Origin: Humibacillus xanthopallidus
GTDB lineage: Bacteria; Actinomycetota; Actinomycetes; Actinomycetales; Dermatophilaceae
Assembly: GCF_006717145.1 (NCBI RefSeq)
Contig: NZ_VFQF01000002.1
Span: forward strand, 1,532,237-1,596,236
Length of the DNA: 64,000 nt
Reading direction: 5' to 3'
Part shown: piece by piece, positions 24,064 through 32,361 of the stretch
How the letters are laid out: each line of letters opens with the position of its first letter
How positions within the stretch are numbered: the stretch's first letter is position 1
Notes under the pieces: model-generated
What the model saw: the letters and a program-made list of their open reading frames with translations, nothing else
Databases searched by the model: none
Told to the model about the DNA's origin: nothing
Made by a program: the position numbers and the translations under genes

Positions 24064-25401
24064 GTGACCACCCGCCCCGAGCAGCCGGCGCCCTCACGCT
24101 GGCTGCCCGTCTACATCGCCGGGGTGGTCGGGGCCGCCGTGCTCCTCGGGGTCCTGTCGTGGACGTGGGGCCGCCGTCCGGACCTCGCCCCGCTGCTGCT
24201 CCTCGCCGCGATGGGCGTGCTCAGCTTCCAACTGCGCGAGCCGACGGTCACCTCGCGCATCGGCTTCTCGTTCCTGTCGATCATCCTCCTCGCGTCGGGC
24301 GCGATCCTCGGCCCGTTCGGTGCGTGGTGCGTGGGCCTCGTCTCGCCCGTCATCGACCGCGACCGCAAGGTGCACTGGTTCCAGCGGCTCTTCAACGCCG
24401 CGATGATGGCGATCATCGGGGTGGCCGGTGGGTGGGCCTACGCGCTGTCGCACGGGTCCGAGAACCTCGCGGGGCTCTCCGGGCTGCCGAGCATCGCGAC
24501 CGAGCTCGGCCTGCCGCTGCTCATCGCCGACATCGTGCAGTGCCTGACGAACGCCCTGCTCCTCGCCGGGGTCATCCACCTCTACCAGGGCGTGCCGTTC
24601 CTCGTCTTCCTGCGGCGCGTCCTCGTCAGCTCCGGTGTCGCCTACGTCGGCTACGGAGCCATCGGCTTCCTCTTCGTCATCGTCTGGTTCCCGGCCGGGC
24701 TCGGTCCGTTCAGTGCCGTGCTCATCCTCGCGCCGCTGCTCGCGGCGAGGTGGGCCTTCATCCAGTTCGGCGACGAGCTGCGGTCGCACGAGCGGACCGT
24801 CGACACCCTGGTCACCGCGCTCGCCACCAAGGAGCCGGCCGCGGCTGACCGCAGCCTCAGGGTCGCCCGTCTCGCCGAGTGGGTCGCCGAGGAGATGGGC
24901 CTCGGCCCGAGCCAGATCGGCACGGTCCGCTACGCCGCCATGCTGCACGAGATCGGCCACCTCGGGGTGCCCACCCGCCTGCTGCGACGACCCCGCGCCT
25001 CGCTCACCGCCTCGGAGCGCCGCGTCGTCGACCGCCACTGCGTCCTCGGGGCCCGGATGATCGAGGGCATCGACTTCCTCGAGCCGGCGCGGTCGGGCAT
25101 CCGCCACCAGGGCGAGCGCTTCGACGGGCGTGGCACGCCGGACGGCCTCGTCGGGCCGGCGATCCCCGTCGTCGCCCGCGTGCTCGCCGTCGTCGTGGCG
25201 ACCGATGACCTCACCGCGCAGCGCGGCCCGGGGGCGGGGGCGCCCACAGGACACGGAGCGCACGCCGCGCACGGCGGCGTCGTGGACGAGCTGTCGCGCG
25301 ATCCCGGCCGGTTCGACCCCGCCGTGCTGCTCGCCCTGCGCGCAGCGCTCGACAAGCACGGGCTCGCAGCGGCCACGGTCGGCGCGGCGGACCGCGCATG
25401 A
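24064..25401 (+). CDS. Membrane HD-GYP-like protein with degenerate motifs
   Basis: 445 residues from GTG 24064. About seven hydrophobic segments (about residues 14-245) form an N-terminal membrane sensor domain, followed by a cytoplasmic HD-type domain. HD-GYP phosphodiesterases degrade cyclic di-GMP. Here the metal-binding HD is HE (MLHEIGHLG), the second histidine region is RHQGERFDGRGTPDGL, so GYP is GTP and the HHE is altered. A Gly/His/Ala-rich insertion (GAGAPTGHGAHAAHGG) follows. It could be an enzyme with changed metal ligands or a binding-only sensor. The stop overlaps the next, related gene (ATGA). Confidence 0.78.
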   Translation: MTTRPEQPAPSRWLPVYIAGVVGAAVLLGVLSWTWGRRPDLAPLLLLAAMGVLSFQLREPTVTSRIGFSFLSIILLASGAILGPFGAWCVGLVSPVIDRDRKVHWFQRLFNAAMMAIIGVAGGWAYALSHGSENLAGLSGLPSIATELGLPLLIADIVQCLTNALLLAGVIHLYQGVPFLVFLRRVLVSSGVAYVGYGAIGFLFVIVWFPAGLGPFSAVLILAPLLAARWAFIQFGDELRSHERTVDTLVTALATKEPAAADRSLRVARLAEWVAEEMGLGPSQIGTVRYAAMLHEIGHLGVPTRLLRRPRASLTASERRVVDRHCVLGARMIEGIDFLEPARSGIRHQGERFDGRGTPDGLVGPAIPVVARVLAVVVATDDLTAQRGPGAGAPTGHGAHAAHGGVVDELSRDPGRFDPAVLLALRAALDKHGLAAATVGAADRA

Positions 25402-26699
25402 GCCGCGCCACCAGAGCCGAGTCCGTCGCCCTCGCCGTGGGGGTCGCCACGGTCCTGCTCAGCGTGCTCGCCGCCTACCAGGCCGGCAACTTCCCGGGTT
25501 GGGGAGCGGGCCTGGCCCTGCTGCTCGTCTTCGGCGTCACCATCGCCGTGGGGGAGTGGTTCCAGATCTCGGCTCCGGGCCTTCGCAGCTCGGCCCCGCT
25601 CGCCACGGCGAGCGCCTTCGGCCTGTGCTTCACCGTCGAGGTCCCCGACGGGGGCTACATCGCCTACGCGGCAGCCGTCGTCATCGCCGTCGCGTCCGTG
25701 GCGACCGCGATCGGTGTCGGTGCGCGGCTCGCGGCCCGACACACCGTGAGCTTCGTCGACGTCAGCGGGCGTCTGGCTGCCGTCGTCGTCGTGGCGCTGC
25801 TCTATCGCAACGTGCACCTCGGGCAGGGCAGCGGTGCCGCCATCGTCGACCACGACCGCCCCGAGTGGCAGAACGCCGTCACGATGCTCGCGATCGCAGC
25901 GGTCGGTCTGCTCGCCGACGTCGCCCTCACATCGGCCCTGCGGGCTCTCGCGGCTGGAGGGGGCCTGCGCCGCATCGTCGTCGAGGAGCTCGTGTCGTCG
26001 GTGACCCTCTCGTCGCCGGTGGCCGTCACCGGCGTGCTCATCGCCCTCGCGGCGCCGACCCTCGGCATCGCCGCCCTGCCACTCTTCCTCGTGCCGCTCG
26101 TGCTCACCCTCTTCGCCTTCCGGCGCTATGTCAGCATCCGCGCGACCTACCTGCAGAGCATCCGCACGCTGTCGCGGCTCACCGACGCCGCCGGCTACAC
26201 ACCGGCGGGGCACTCCGAGCGCGTCGCCGCGCTCGCGCTCCGCGTCGGGCGCGAGCTCGCCCTGCCGGAGCGCGAGCTGCTCGACCTCGAGTACGCCGCG
26301 CTGCTGCACGACATCGGGCAGGTCGCGCTCGTCGAGCCCATCCCCGGCGGCGCCACGGTGCTCGCGGCCCCGGCCGACCAGCGGCGCATCGAGGCCGACA
26401 CGGTGGCGATCGTCCGCGAGACCGGGGTCCTCGAGGGGGTGGCGCGCATCCTCGAGCACCAGACGACGCCCTACCGCCAGGTGCGCGAGCTCGGCGAGGA
26501 GATCCCGCTGACGAGCCGCATCATCAAGGTCGTCAACGCCTACGAGGACCTCAACCGCGGAGCCCGCGGGAGCCGCTCGCGTGATGCGGCACTCGAGCGG
26601 ATCTACCTCGGACTCGGCTACGAGTACGACCCGCGCGTCGTCGACGCTCTGCTGCGGGTGCTCGACGTCGCGCCGCACCACACCGACGCCGCCACCTGA
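25398..26699 (+). CDS. Membrane HD-domain protein, paralogue partner of the preceding gene
   Basis: 433 residues. Hydrophobic N-terminal half with about seven to eight spans (up to about residue 245), then an HD domain with GHSERVAALAL, an intact LLHDIGQVAL and LEHQTTPYRQV, which correspond to the H...HD...H metal ligands; the GYP motif is absent (TTPYRQV). The fold is similar to the upstream protein but diverged. Overlap by 4 nt implies co-translation and probably a complex: one partner has an intact HD, the other a degenerate one. Likely second-messenger turnover or sensing at the membrane; the ligand is not known. Confidence 0.78.
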   Translation: MSRATRAESVALAVGVATVLLSVLAAYQAGNFPGWGAGLALLLVFGVTIAVGEWFQISAPGLRSSAPLATASAFGLCFTVEVPDGGYIAYAAAVVIAVASVATAIGVGARLAARHTVSFVDVSGRLAAVVVVALLYRNVHLGQGSGAAIVDHDRPEWQNAVTMLAIAAVGLLADVALTSALRALAAGGGLRRIVVEELVSSVTLSSPVAVTGVLIALAAPTLGIAALPLFLVPLVLTLFAFRRYVSIRATYLQSIRTLSRLTDAAGYTPAGHSERVAALALRVGRELALPERELLDLEYAALLHDIGQVALVEPIPGGATVLAAPADQRRIEADTVAIVRETGVLEGVARILEHQTTPYRQVRELGEEIPLTSRIIKVVNAYEDLNRGARGSRSRDAALERIYLGLGYEYDPRVVDALLRVLDVAPHHTDAAT

Positions 26700-26936
26700 G
26701 GCCCGCTTCGGCCGCCGTGCCGGAGGCGCCGTCCCCGAGCCCGCGCTCGCCGTCGCCTCGGTGCTGAGACGCCGGTCACACGGTATGCCGTTGAGCCGGG
26801 CGGGTGCCCCGTGCGACGATGACGGCTCGGGCAACCCCCGTTACGCGAGAACGACCCTGCAGGCATGACCCCGGCATGGTTCCACCCAGTCAGGGCCTGC
26901 CTGCCCTTCCCGTCACGCGAACGAGGTGTTCCAGCC

Positions 26937-28112
26937 ATGAGTGCGTTGCCCACCCATCAGCTCTTCGATCCCAACGACCCGGTCTTCGTCGTCCACGAGG
27001 GCGGCAAGCTCGCCGTCCACGCCACGTCCGAGCTGCGCGATGCAGCCGACCTCTCCCTGCTCTACACCCCGGGCGTCGCCGACGTCTCCCGCGCCATCGC
27101 CGTCGACCCGACGCTGGCCGACGTCTACACGAGCCGGCGCAACACCGTGGCCGTCGTCAGTGACGGCACGGCAGTCCTCGGCCTCGGAGCCGTCGGCCCG
27201 CTCGCCGCGATGCCGGTCATGGAGGGCAAGGCCGTCCTCTTCAAGCACTTCGCCGACGTCGACGCCGTTCCGGTCTGCATGGAGACCGGCACCGTCGACG
27301 AGATCGTCGATGCCGTGGCCCGCATCGCGCCGACCTACGGCGGCATCAACCTCGAGGACATCTCGGCGCCGCGGTGCTTCGAGATCGAGCGCCGGCTCAA
27401 GGAGCGGCTCGACATCCCCGTCTTCCACGACGACCAGCACGGCACGGCGATCGTCGCCCTCGCGGCACTCCTCGGCGCCGTCAGGGTCGTCGAGAAGACG
27501 CTGGGCGAGCTCACCGTCGTCGTCGCCGGCGCCGGAGCCGCCGGCGTGGCCGTGACGCGGATCCTGCTCGCAGCCGGGGTGGGCGAGGTCATCGTCACCG
27601 ACTCCCGCGGCGTCCTCGGCCCCGACCGCGTGGGCGAGGAGGGGCTGCCGTCGCACAAGGTCGACCTGCTGCGCGACACGAACCGCAGCGGCGTCAACGG
27701 CGCGATCGGCGACGCCCTCGAAGGTGCCGACGTGCTCATCGGGGTCTCCGGCGGCACCGTCGTCGAACGCGACCTCATGCGGATGGCGCCGCGGGCGATC
27801 ATCTTCGCCCTCGCCAACCCCGACCCCGAGGTGCACCCGACCGTCGCGCGCCGCTTCGCCGAGGTGGTCGCGACCGGACGCTCCGACTTCCCGAACCAGA
27901 TCAACAACGTGCTGGCCTTCCCCGGGATCTTCCGCGGCGCCCTCGACTCCGGGGCCCGTGCGATCACCGAGGAGATGAAGCTCGCGGCCGCCCACGCCAT
28001 CGCGGGCCTCGTCGGGCACCCGACCGCCGAGCGGATCGTGCCGAGCGTCTTCGACGAGCGGGTCGCCCCCGCTGTCGCCGACGCGGTGGCGCGGCTCGCG
28101 GCGCGACGGTGA
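26937..28112 (+). CDS. NAD(P)-dependent malic enzyme, short bacterial type
   Basis: 391 residues, the size of MaeB-like single-domain malic enzymes without the phosphotransacetylase domain. It oxidatively decarboxylates malate to pyruvate. Motifs: YTPGVADVS near the N-terminus, [16 protein letters not shown] with the catalytic Lys, [14 protein letters not shown] and FHDDQHGTA (metal binding), and the Rossmann [12 protein letters not shown] 26937 has CGAGG 10 nt upstream; an upstream in-frame ATG (26865) would add a non-conserved extension. A 237-bp gap upstream contains one GTATGCCG (26783) and no other feature I can name. Cofactor preference cannot be decided. Confidence 0.9.
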   Translation: MSALPTHQLFDPNDPVFVVHEGGKLAVHATSELRDAADLSLLYTPGVADVSRAIAVDPTLADVYTSRRNTVAVVSDGTAVLGLGAVGPLAAMPVMEGKAVLFKHFADVDAVPVCMETGTVDEIVDAVARIAPTYGGINLEDISAPRCFEIERRLKERLDIPVFHDDQHGTAIVALAALLGAVRVVEKTLGELTVVVAGAGAAGVAVTRILLAAGVGEVIVTDSRGVLGPDRVGEEGLPSHKVDLLRDTNRSGVNGAIGDALEGADVLIGVSGGTVVERDLMRMAPRAIIFALANPDPEVHPTVARRFAEVVATGRSDFPNQINNVLAFPGIFRGALDSGARAITEEMKLAAAHAIAGLVGHPTAERIVPSVFDERVAPAVADAVARLAARR

Positions 28113-28133
28113 CGGGACGCTGAGCTCGACAGG

Positions 28134-28163
28134 GCGGGCCTGGTCGACGGGGATCAGGCCCGC
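28134..28163. terminator. Bidirectional terminator between malic enzyme and ecfT
   Basis: GCGGGCCTG (28134-28142) pairs with CAGGCCCGC (28155-28163); the right arm overlaps the end of ecfT. Confidence 0.65.
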
Positions 28164-28777
28164 TCTGCCGGATCGGTGAGCCCGCGCGCCGCCAGCGCCT
28201 CTCCCGTCGCGCGCCCGTAGGCGACGACCTGCACGACGGTCGGCACGACGAGGGCCCGCGGGTCGCGCTCGAGGCCTCGCGCTCGGGCGGACTCGCGCAC
28301 GACGGCGAAGGCGCCGGCGACCCACGGCACCGACCGCAGCACGACCGCCAGGGTCAGGGCGACGACCTCGGGGTCGACCCAGCGTGACGCAGGGCGGGCA
28401 CCTCGCACGACCGCGTCGAGCATCGTCGTCACCGGTGTCGTCGCGGTGAGCAGGCCCGCCGCGACGAACGCGGTGGCGATGCCGAGGACGACGCGAACGG
28501 CATACGCCGGCCCGACGGCCCACCACTGGAAGGCGCCGAGCACCACGAGCACCGGCGCGAGGGAGCGGAGCGAGCGGAGCAGCCGTGACAGCGGCACACC
28601 GGCCGTGACGGCGATGAGGAGTAGCGCGGCGAGGACCGCTGCGAGCGGCACTGCCGAGTGCACCCACCAGGGCAGCAGCCCGACGGCGATGACGCCGATC
28701 AGCTTGGCCCCGAAGGGCGCCCGGTGCAGCCACGAGTCGCCGACGACGTGCGCGGAGAAGAGGCCGGGCTCCCTCAC
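28154..28777 (-). CDS. bioN: Energy-coupling factor transporter transmembrane protein (BioN/EcfT)
   Basis: 207 residues from GTG 28777, overlapping the ATPase stop by 4 nt. Several transmembrane helices (LIGVIAVGLLPWWVHS, LAAVLAALLLIAVTAGVPLS, VLVVLGAFQWWAVG) precede the coupling helices; ESARARGLERDP and GEALAARGLTDP are the two Ala-Arg-Gly motifs that contact the ATPases. EcfT links substrate-binding BioY to ATP hydrolysis. Linked bioY and a single ATPase gene indicate a dedicated biotin BioMNY system. Confidence 0.88.
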   Translation of the reverse strand: MREPGLFSAHVVGDSWLHRAPFGAKLIGVIAVGLLPWWVHSAVPLAAVLAALLLIAVTAGVPLSRLLRSLRSLAPVLVVLGAFQWWAVGPAYAVRVVLGIATAFVAAGLLTATTPVTTMLDAVVRGARPASRWVDPEVVALTLAVVLRSVPWVAGAFAVVRESARARGLERDPRALVVPTVVQVVAYGRATGEALAARGLTDPAERA

Positions 28778-29520
28778 GAGGTCGCCACCGACCGCCGGTA
28801 GTGCGCGACAGCGGTGTCCGGCGAGCCGTCGAAGACGACCCGGCCGCCCTCGATCACGAGGGTGCGGTCGGCCTCGCACGCCAGGTCGAGGTCGTGCGTG
28901 GCCGTCACGACCGTCTGCGGCAGCGTGGCGACGAGGCGGCGCAGCGCCACGGTGTTGCGCAGGTCGAGCAGCGTCGTCGGCTCGTCGAGCACGAGGAGGC
29001 GCGGCTCCGTGGCGAGCACGACGGCGATCGCCATGAGCTGGCGCTCGCCGCCCGACAGCTCGTAGACGGAACGGTCCGCGAGCTCGGTGAGACCGAAGCG
29101 GGCGAGCACCGCCTCGGCGGCGGCTCGACGCTCGGACCGCGAGCGGTGCACCCGGCGCAGCGAGAGCTCCACGTCCTCGCGCCCGGTCGGCATGACGAGC
29201 TGCGAGATCGGGTCGGTGAAGGCGAAGGCCACCCGGCGGCGCACGTCGCTGCCGCGGCTCGCGGTGTCGAGGCCGTCGACCCGCACCGACCCCGACGTCG
29301 GCACGACCAGCCCGTTGAGCAGGCGCAGGAGGGTCGACTTGCCCGAGCCGTTGGCGCCGATGACGGTGACCCGCGGCTCGCGCAGCACGAGGTCGATGGG
29401 GCCGAGCAGGGTCCGCCGGCCCGCCCCCGTCTCGAACGGCACCGTGACCGTCGCCGCCGTGAGCACCACCTCCGGTCGGTCGGGCACCCCCGCCCCGGCG
29501 GTATGCGGCTCGGCGGGCAT
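28774..29520 (-). CDS. bioM: ECF transporter ATPase (BioM/EcfA)
   Basis: 248 residues with all ABC ATPase motifs: Walker A GANGSGKST (about residue 52), signature LSGGERQ (about 157), Walker B LLVLDEPTT and switch THD. The N-terminal ~18 residues are non-conserved. As only one ATPase gene is present, it should act as a homodimer, as in BioMNY of Rhodobacter. Start ATG overlaps the bioY stop (TGATG), and its own stop overlaps ecfT, so the three are one operon. Confidence 0.9.
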   Translation of the reverse strand: MPAEPHTAGAGVPDRPEVVLTAATVTVPFETGAGRRTLLGPIDLVLREPRVTVIGANGSGKSTLLRLLNGLVVPTSGSVRVDGLDTASRGSDVRRRVAFAFTDPISQLVMPTGREDVELSLRRVHRSRSERRAAAEAVLARFGLTELADRSVYELSGGERQLMAIAVVLATEPRLLVLDEPTTLLDLRNTVALRRLVATLPQTVVTATHDLDLACEADRTLVIEGGRVVFDGSPDTAVAHYRRSVATS

Positions 29521-30257
29521 CAGGGTCGCGCGACCCTCCGCACGAGCACGTCGGGGAAGGCCCGGTGCACCGCCGCGGCAGCGACGGCGGCCACGAGGCC
29601 CTTGACGACGTCACCGGGCAGGAAGGGCAGGTCGGCGGCGAGGGCGGCCTCGAAGGACAGCTTCGCGTTGATCATGAGGCCTGCGATGCCGAGCGGGTGC
29701 ACGACGAGCAGGGTCGTGAGCAGCGTCGCGACGAAGAAGAGCGGCGCCCACCAGGTCCGGCGCGCCCGGCGCAGCACCGCGCGGCTCGCGAGGCCGAGCA
29801 CGAGGGCCGCGAAGACGAACGAGACGAGGTAACCGGCCGTGGGGCCGGCGAGGACCTGCAGGCCGGACTGCCCGCGGCTGAAGACCGGCAGGCCGACGAA
29901 GCCGAGGAGCAGGTAGAGCAGCACCGCGGCGGTCGCCCGACCCGGGCCGAGCACGAGACCGGTGAGCATGACGGCGAGGGTCTGCAGCGTGATCGGCACG
30001 CCGAGCGGCCCGACGGGGATCCCCGGCACGACGGCGGCGGCGACGAGCAGAGCCGTGAAGACCGCGACGAGACCCACCGACTGCGCGTCGAGTCCGCGGC
30101 TGCGTCCTGCCGGCTCCGCGACGGGCGGGGGCGCGGGGGCCGTGGTGGATGCGGCGGCCGTGGCCGGGGCGGCGGCATTCGCGCCGGGAGCGTCGTCGAC
30201 GTGGGACCCGACGTGTGTCGCGACGTGCGCGTCGGGGGCGGGGCTGGGGTCATTCAC
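29520..30257 (-). CDS. bioY: Biotin transporter substrate-binding S component BioY
   Basis: 245 residues. After a Pro/Ala-rich N-terminal extension of about 55 residues, five to six transmembrane helices form the S component: VAVFTALLVAAAVVPGIPVG, LGVPITLQTLAVMLTG (a strong BioY signature), LLYLLLGFVGLPVFSRGQSG, LAGPTAGYLVSFVFAA and FLPGDVVKGLVAA. BioY binds extracellular biotin. GTG 30257 is fixed by a TAGGGT box 7 nt upstream. No biotin synthesis gene is in the window. Confidence 0.92.
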   Translation of the reverse strand: MNDPSPAPDAHVATHVGSHVDDAPGANAAAPATAAASTTAPAPPPVAEPAGRSRGLDAQSVGLVAVFTALLVAAAVVPGIPVGPLGVPITLQTLAVMLTGLVLGPGRATAAVLLYLLLGFVGLPVFSRGQSGLQVLAGPTAGYLVSFVFAALVLGLASRAVLRRARRTWWAPLFFVATLLTTLLVVHPLGIAGLMINAKLSFEAALAADLPFLPGDVVKGLVAAVAAAAVHRAFPDVLVRRVARP

Positions 30258-30264
30258 GCCATGG

Positions 30265-30270
30265 ACCCTA
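30265..30270 (-). promoter_or_regulatory. -10 box of bioYMN, leaderless spacing
   Basis: TAGGGT on the minus strand ends 7 nt before GTG 30257. No BirA operator is obvious. Confidence 0.6.
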
Positions 30271-30320
30271 TCGGGCGCCCCCTACCCTGCCCGGCTCTGC
30301 CCCGGAGGACGCCGGGTCAC

Positions 30321-30326
30321 TATGGT
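30321..30326 (+). promoter_or_regulatory. -10 box of the MDR oxidoreductase gene, leaderless spacing
   Basis: TATGGT ends 6 nt before ATG 30333; only about 50 bp separate it from the divergent bioY box. Confidence 0.6.
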
Positions 30327-30332
30327 GCTGGA

Positions 30333-31304
30333 ATGCTCGCTGCCTACGCCGCCGCCCAGTCCGCCTCCGACCCGCTCTCGGGTCTCGTCGTCGGAGAGCG
30401 CCCCGACCCGCAGGCGCGGCCCGGCTGGACGGTCGTGCGGCTGCGGGCGGCCGCCCTCAACCACCACGACGTCTGGTCGCTGCGTGGCGTGGGTCTGCCC
30501 GCCGACCGGCTGCCCATGGTGCTCGGCTGCGACGGCGCGGGTGTCGACGAGGCCGGCAACGAGGTCATCGTGCACGCCGTCGTCCCCTCCGACGGCTGGC
30601 GGGGCGACGAGACCCTCGACCCCCGACGGACCCTGCTGTCCGAGCTGCACGACGGCACGCTCGCCGAGCAGGTCGCCGTGCCCGCGACCAACGTCGTGCC
30701 CAAGCCTGGGTCGATGTCGTGGGAGACCGCGGCGTGCCTCTCGACGGCGTGGCTCACGGCATACCGGATGCTCTTCACGAACTCCGGGGTCCAGCCGGGC
30801 GGGACCGTGCTCGTGCAGGGCGCCGGCGGCGGCGTCGCGACGGCGCTCATCCAGCTCGGGCAGGCAGCCGGCTACCGCATGTGGGCGACGTCGCGCGACG
30901 AGGCGAAGGGCGCCCGCGCGCTCGACATCGGGGCCGACCGGGTCTTCGCCTCGGGGGAGCGGCTGCCCGACCGTGTCGACGCGGTCATGGAGACCGTCGG
31001 TGCCGCGACGTGGTCGCACTCGGTCAACTCGCTGCGCCCGGGCGGCACGATCGTCATCTCCGGGGCCACGTCGGGCGATGCACCCGCCAAGGCCGAGCTG
31101 ACGAAGATCTTCTTCAAGCAGCTGCGCGTCGTGGGCTCGACGATGGGCACTCAGCAGGAGCTCGCCCAGCTCGCCCGTCTCGTCGTGCAGGCCGGCATCG
31201 AGCCGGTCATCGACTCCGTCCGACCGCTCTCCGAGGCGCGCGACGGCTTCGCGAGGATGGTCGACGGCGACGTCTTCGGCAAGGTCGTCTTCACGGTCGG
31301 CTGA
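30333..31304 (+). CDS. MDR-superfamily (zinc-type alcohol dehydrogenase-like) oxidoreductase
   Basis: 323 residues. GroES-like N-terminal domain with ALNHHDVWSLRGVG and MVLGCDGAGVD, then a Rossmann domain with VLVQGAGGGVATALIQL and VMETVGAATWSHSVN. The structural four-Cys zinc site of classical alcohol dehydrogenases is missing and the catalytic Cys/His positions are not kept, so it is probably a zinc-free quinone-reductase-like member acting with NADPH. The substrate is unknown. Its last 14 nt overlap the tail of the convergent cofE gene. Confidence 0.85.
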   Translation: MLAAYAAAQSASDPLSGLVVGERPDPQARPGWTVVRLRAAALNHHDVWSLRGVGLPADRLPMVLGCDGAGVDEAGNEVIVHAVVPSDGWRGDETLDPRRTLLSELHDGTLAEQVAVPATNVVPKPGSMSWETAACLSTAWLTAYRMLFTNSGVQPGGTVLVQGAGGGVATALIQLGQAAGYRMWATSRDEAKGARALDIGADRVFASGERLPDRVDAVMETVGAATWSHSVNSLRPGGTIVISGATSGDAPAKAELTKIFFKQLRVVGSTMGTQQELAQLARLVVQAGIEPVIDSVRPLSEARDGFARMVDGDVFGKVVFTVG

Positions 31305-32361
31305 GCACGTCGGCGCCGCGCACGCGCACGACGACCGAGCACCCGTCGGCCGCGGGCGCGAGCGGGTCCCCCTCGAGCCCGTCGCACGAGAGGGCGGCCT
31401 GCAGCCGAGCGACGAGCCGACCCAGCGCGTAGGGGCCGTCGGCGCCCAGCGTGACGGAGTCGTCGCCGACGTCGGCCGTGGCGTCGTCGTCGTCTGCGAG
31501 GGCGAGCCGCACGGCTCTGGAGACCGCTCCGGTGCGCGTGTCGGGGCCGGCAGGCGGGATGCCGACACGGGCCGCGAGCGGGCTGCCCGCGGTGACGCCG
31601 AGGGCCGCCCGCACGGCCTCCACCCTGCCGAGGGCGAACCAGTCCTCGGGTCCGGTGCGCACGAGGCCCCGGGCGCCGTCGCGGTCGACCTCGGCGGCTT
31701 CGTCGAGGACGACGTCGGCGAGCCCGCGCACCACCGCGACCGGCACCCCGAGCACCTTGCCCTTGACGAGGTCGGCCGCAGCCGCGATCTCGTCGGCGAG
31801 GGCGCGGGCCGTGACCGAGAGGTCCCTCCCGTCGGCGTCGACGGCGCCGCGCAGGTCGTCGAGGACGCGCAGGCCGTGCGCGCCGAGCGCGAAGTCGACC
31901 TGGCCGGCCCGCCAGGGCCTCCCCGCGGTGTCGCTGAGCACGACCCCGAGACGCACGCCGTGCCGCCTCGTCAGCTCCCCGTGGAGCGTCCGGCACACGC
32001 CGTCGGGGTCGTGGGGGAGGAGCAGCCAGCCGCCGCGCTCGCCCGTGTTGCTGCCGTCGACACCGGCCGCAGCCATGACAGGGCCGGCCTTCGCCGTGAC
32101 GATGCGGGTCAGCCGCCCGCCGGAGAGGCGCTCGGCGACGACGCCGTCGCTCTCGGCGGCGACGACGCGCTCCTTGTCGGGGTCGTCGGTGACGAGGCCG
32201 AGGGCCTTGCTCGCCACCTTGCTCGAGACGACGACAACGTCGCCGTCGGCGAGGGTGAGGCCTGAGGCGCGCAGCCCCCCGTCGACGAGGTCCGCCAGGT
32301 CGTCGCCCAGACACACCTCCGGTATGCCGTGCAGCGGGGTGATCGTGACGGCGCCGCTCAC
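31291..32361 (-). CDS. cofE: Coenzyme F420-0:L-glutamate ligase (CofE/FbiB N-terminal type)
   Basis: 356 residues from GTG 32361, overlapping cofD by 4 nt. CofE adds gamma-linked glutamates to F420-0 using GTP. Motifs: ITPLHGIPEV at the N-terminus, VVVSSKVASKALG, RIVTAKAGPVMAAAGVDGSNT and LGVVLSDTAGRPWRAGQVDFALG. The ligase domain covers about residues 1-245. The remaining ~110 residues are shorter than the nitroreductase-like domain of mycobacterial FbiB (448 residues in total) and do not show its FMN-binding features that I can see, so this may be a reduced version or a different C-terminal module. Confidence 0.9.
   Translation of the reverse strand: MSGAVTITPLHGIPEVCLGDDLADLVDGGLRASGLTLADGDVVVVSSKVASKALGLVTDDPDKERVVAAESDGVVAERLSGGRLTRIVTAKAGPVMAAAGVDGSNTGERGGWLLLPHDPDGVCRTLHGELTRRHGVRLGVVLSDTAGRPWRAGQVDFALGAHGLRVLDDLRGAVDADGRDLSVTARALADEIAAAADLVKGKVLGVPVAVVRGLADVVLDEAAEVDRDGARGLVRTGPEDWFALGRVEAVRAALGVTAGSPLAARVGIPPAGPDTRTGAVSRAVRLALADDDDATADVGDDSVTLGADGPYALGRLVARLQAALSCDGLEGDPLAPAADGCSVVVRVRGADVLSRP

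Noticed and set aside
24064..25401. Standard cyclic di-GMP phosphodiesterase annotation for the first HD protein
   Set aside because: The HD and GYP residues are altered, so activity cannot be assumed.
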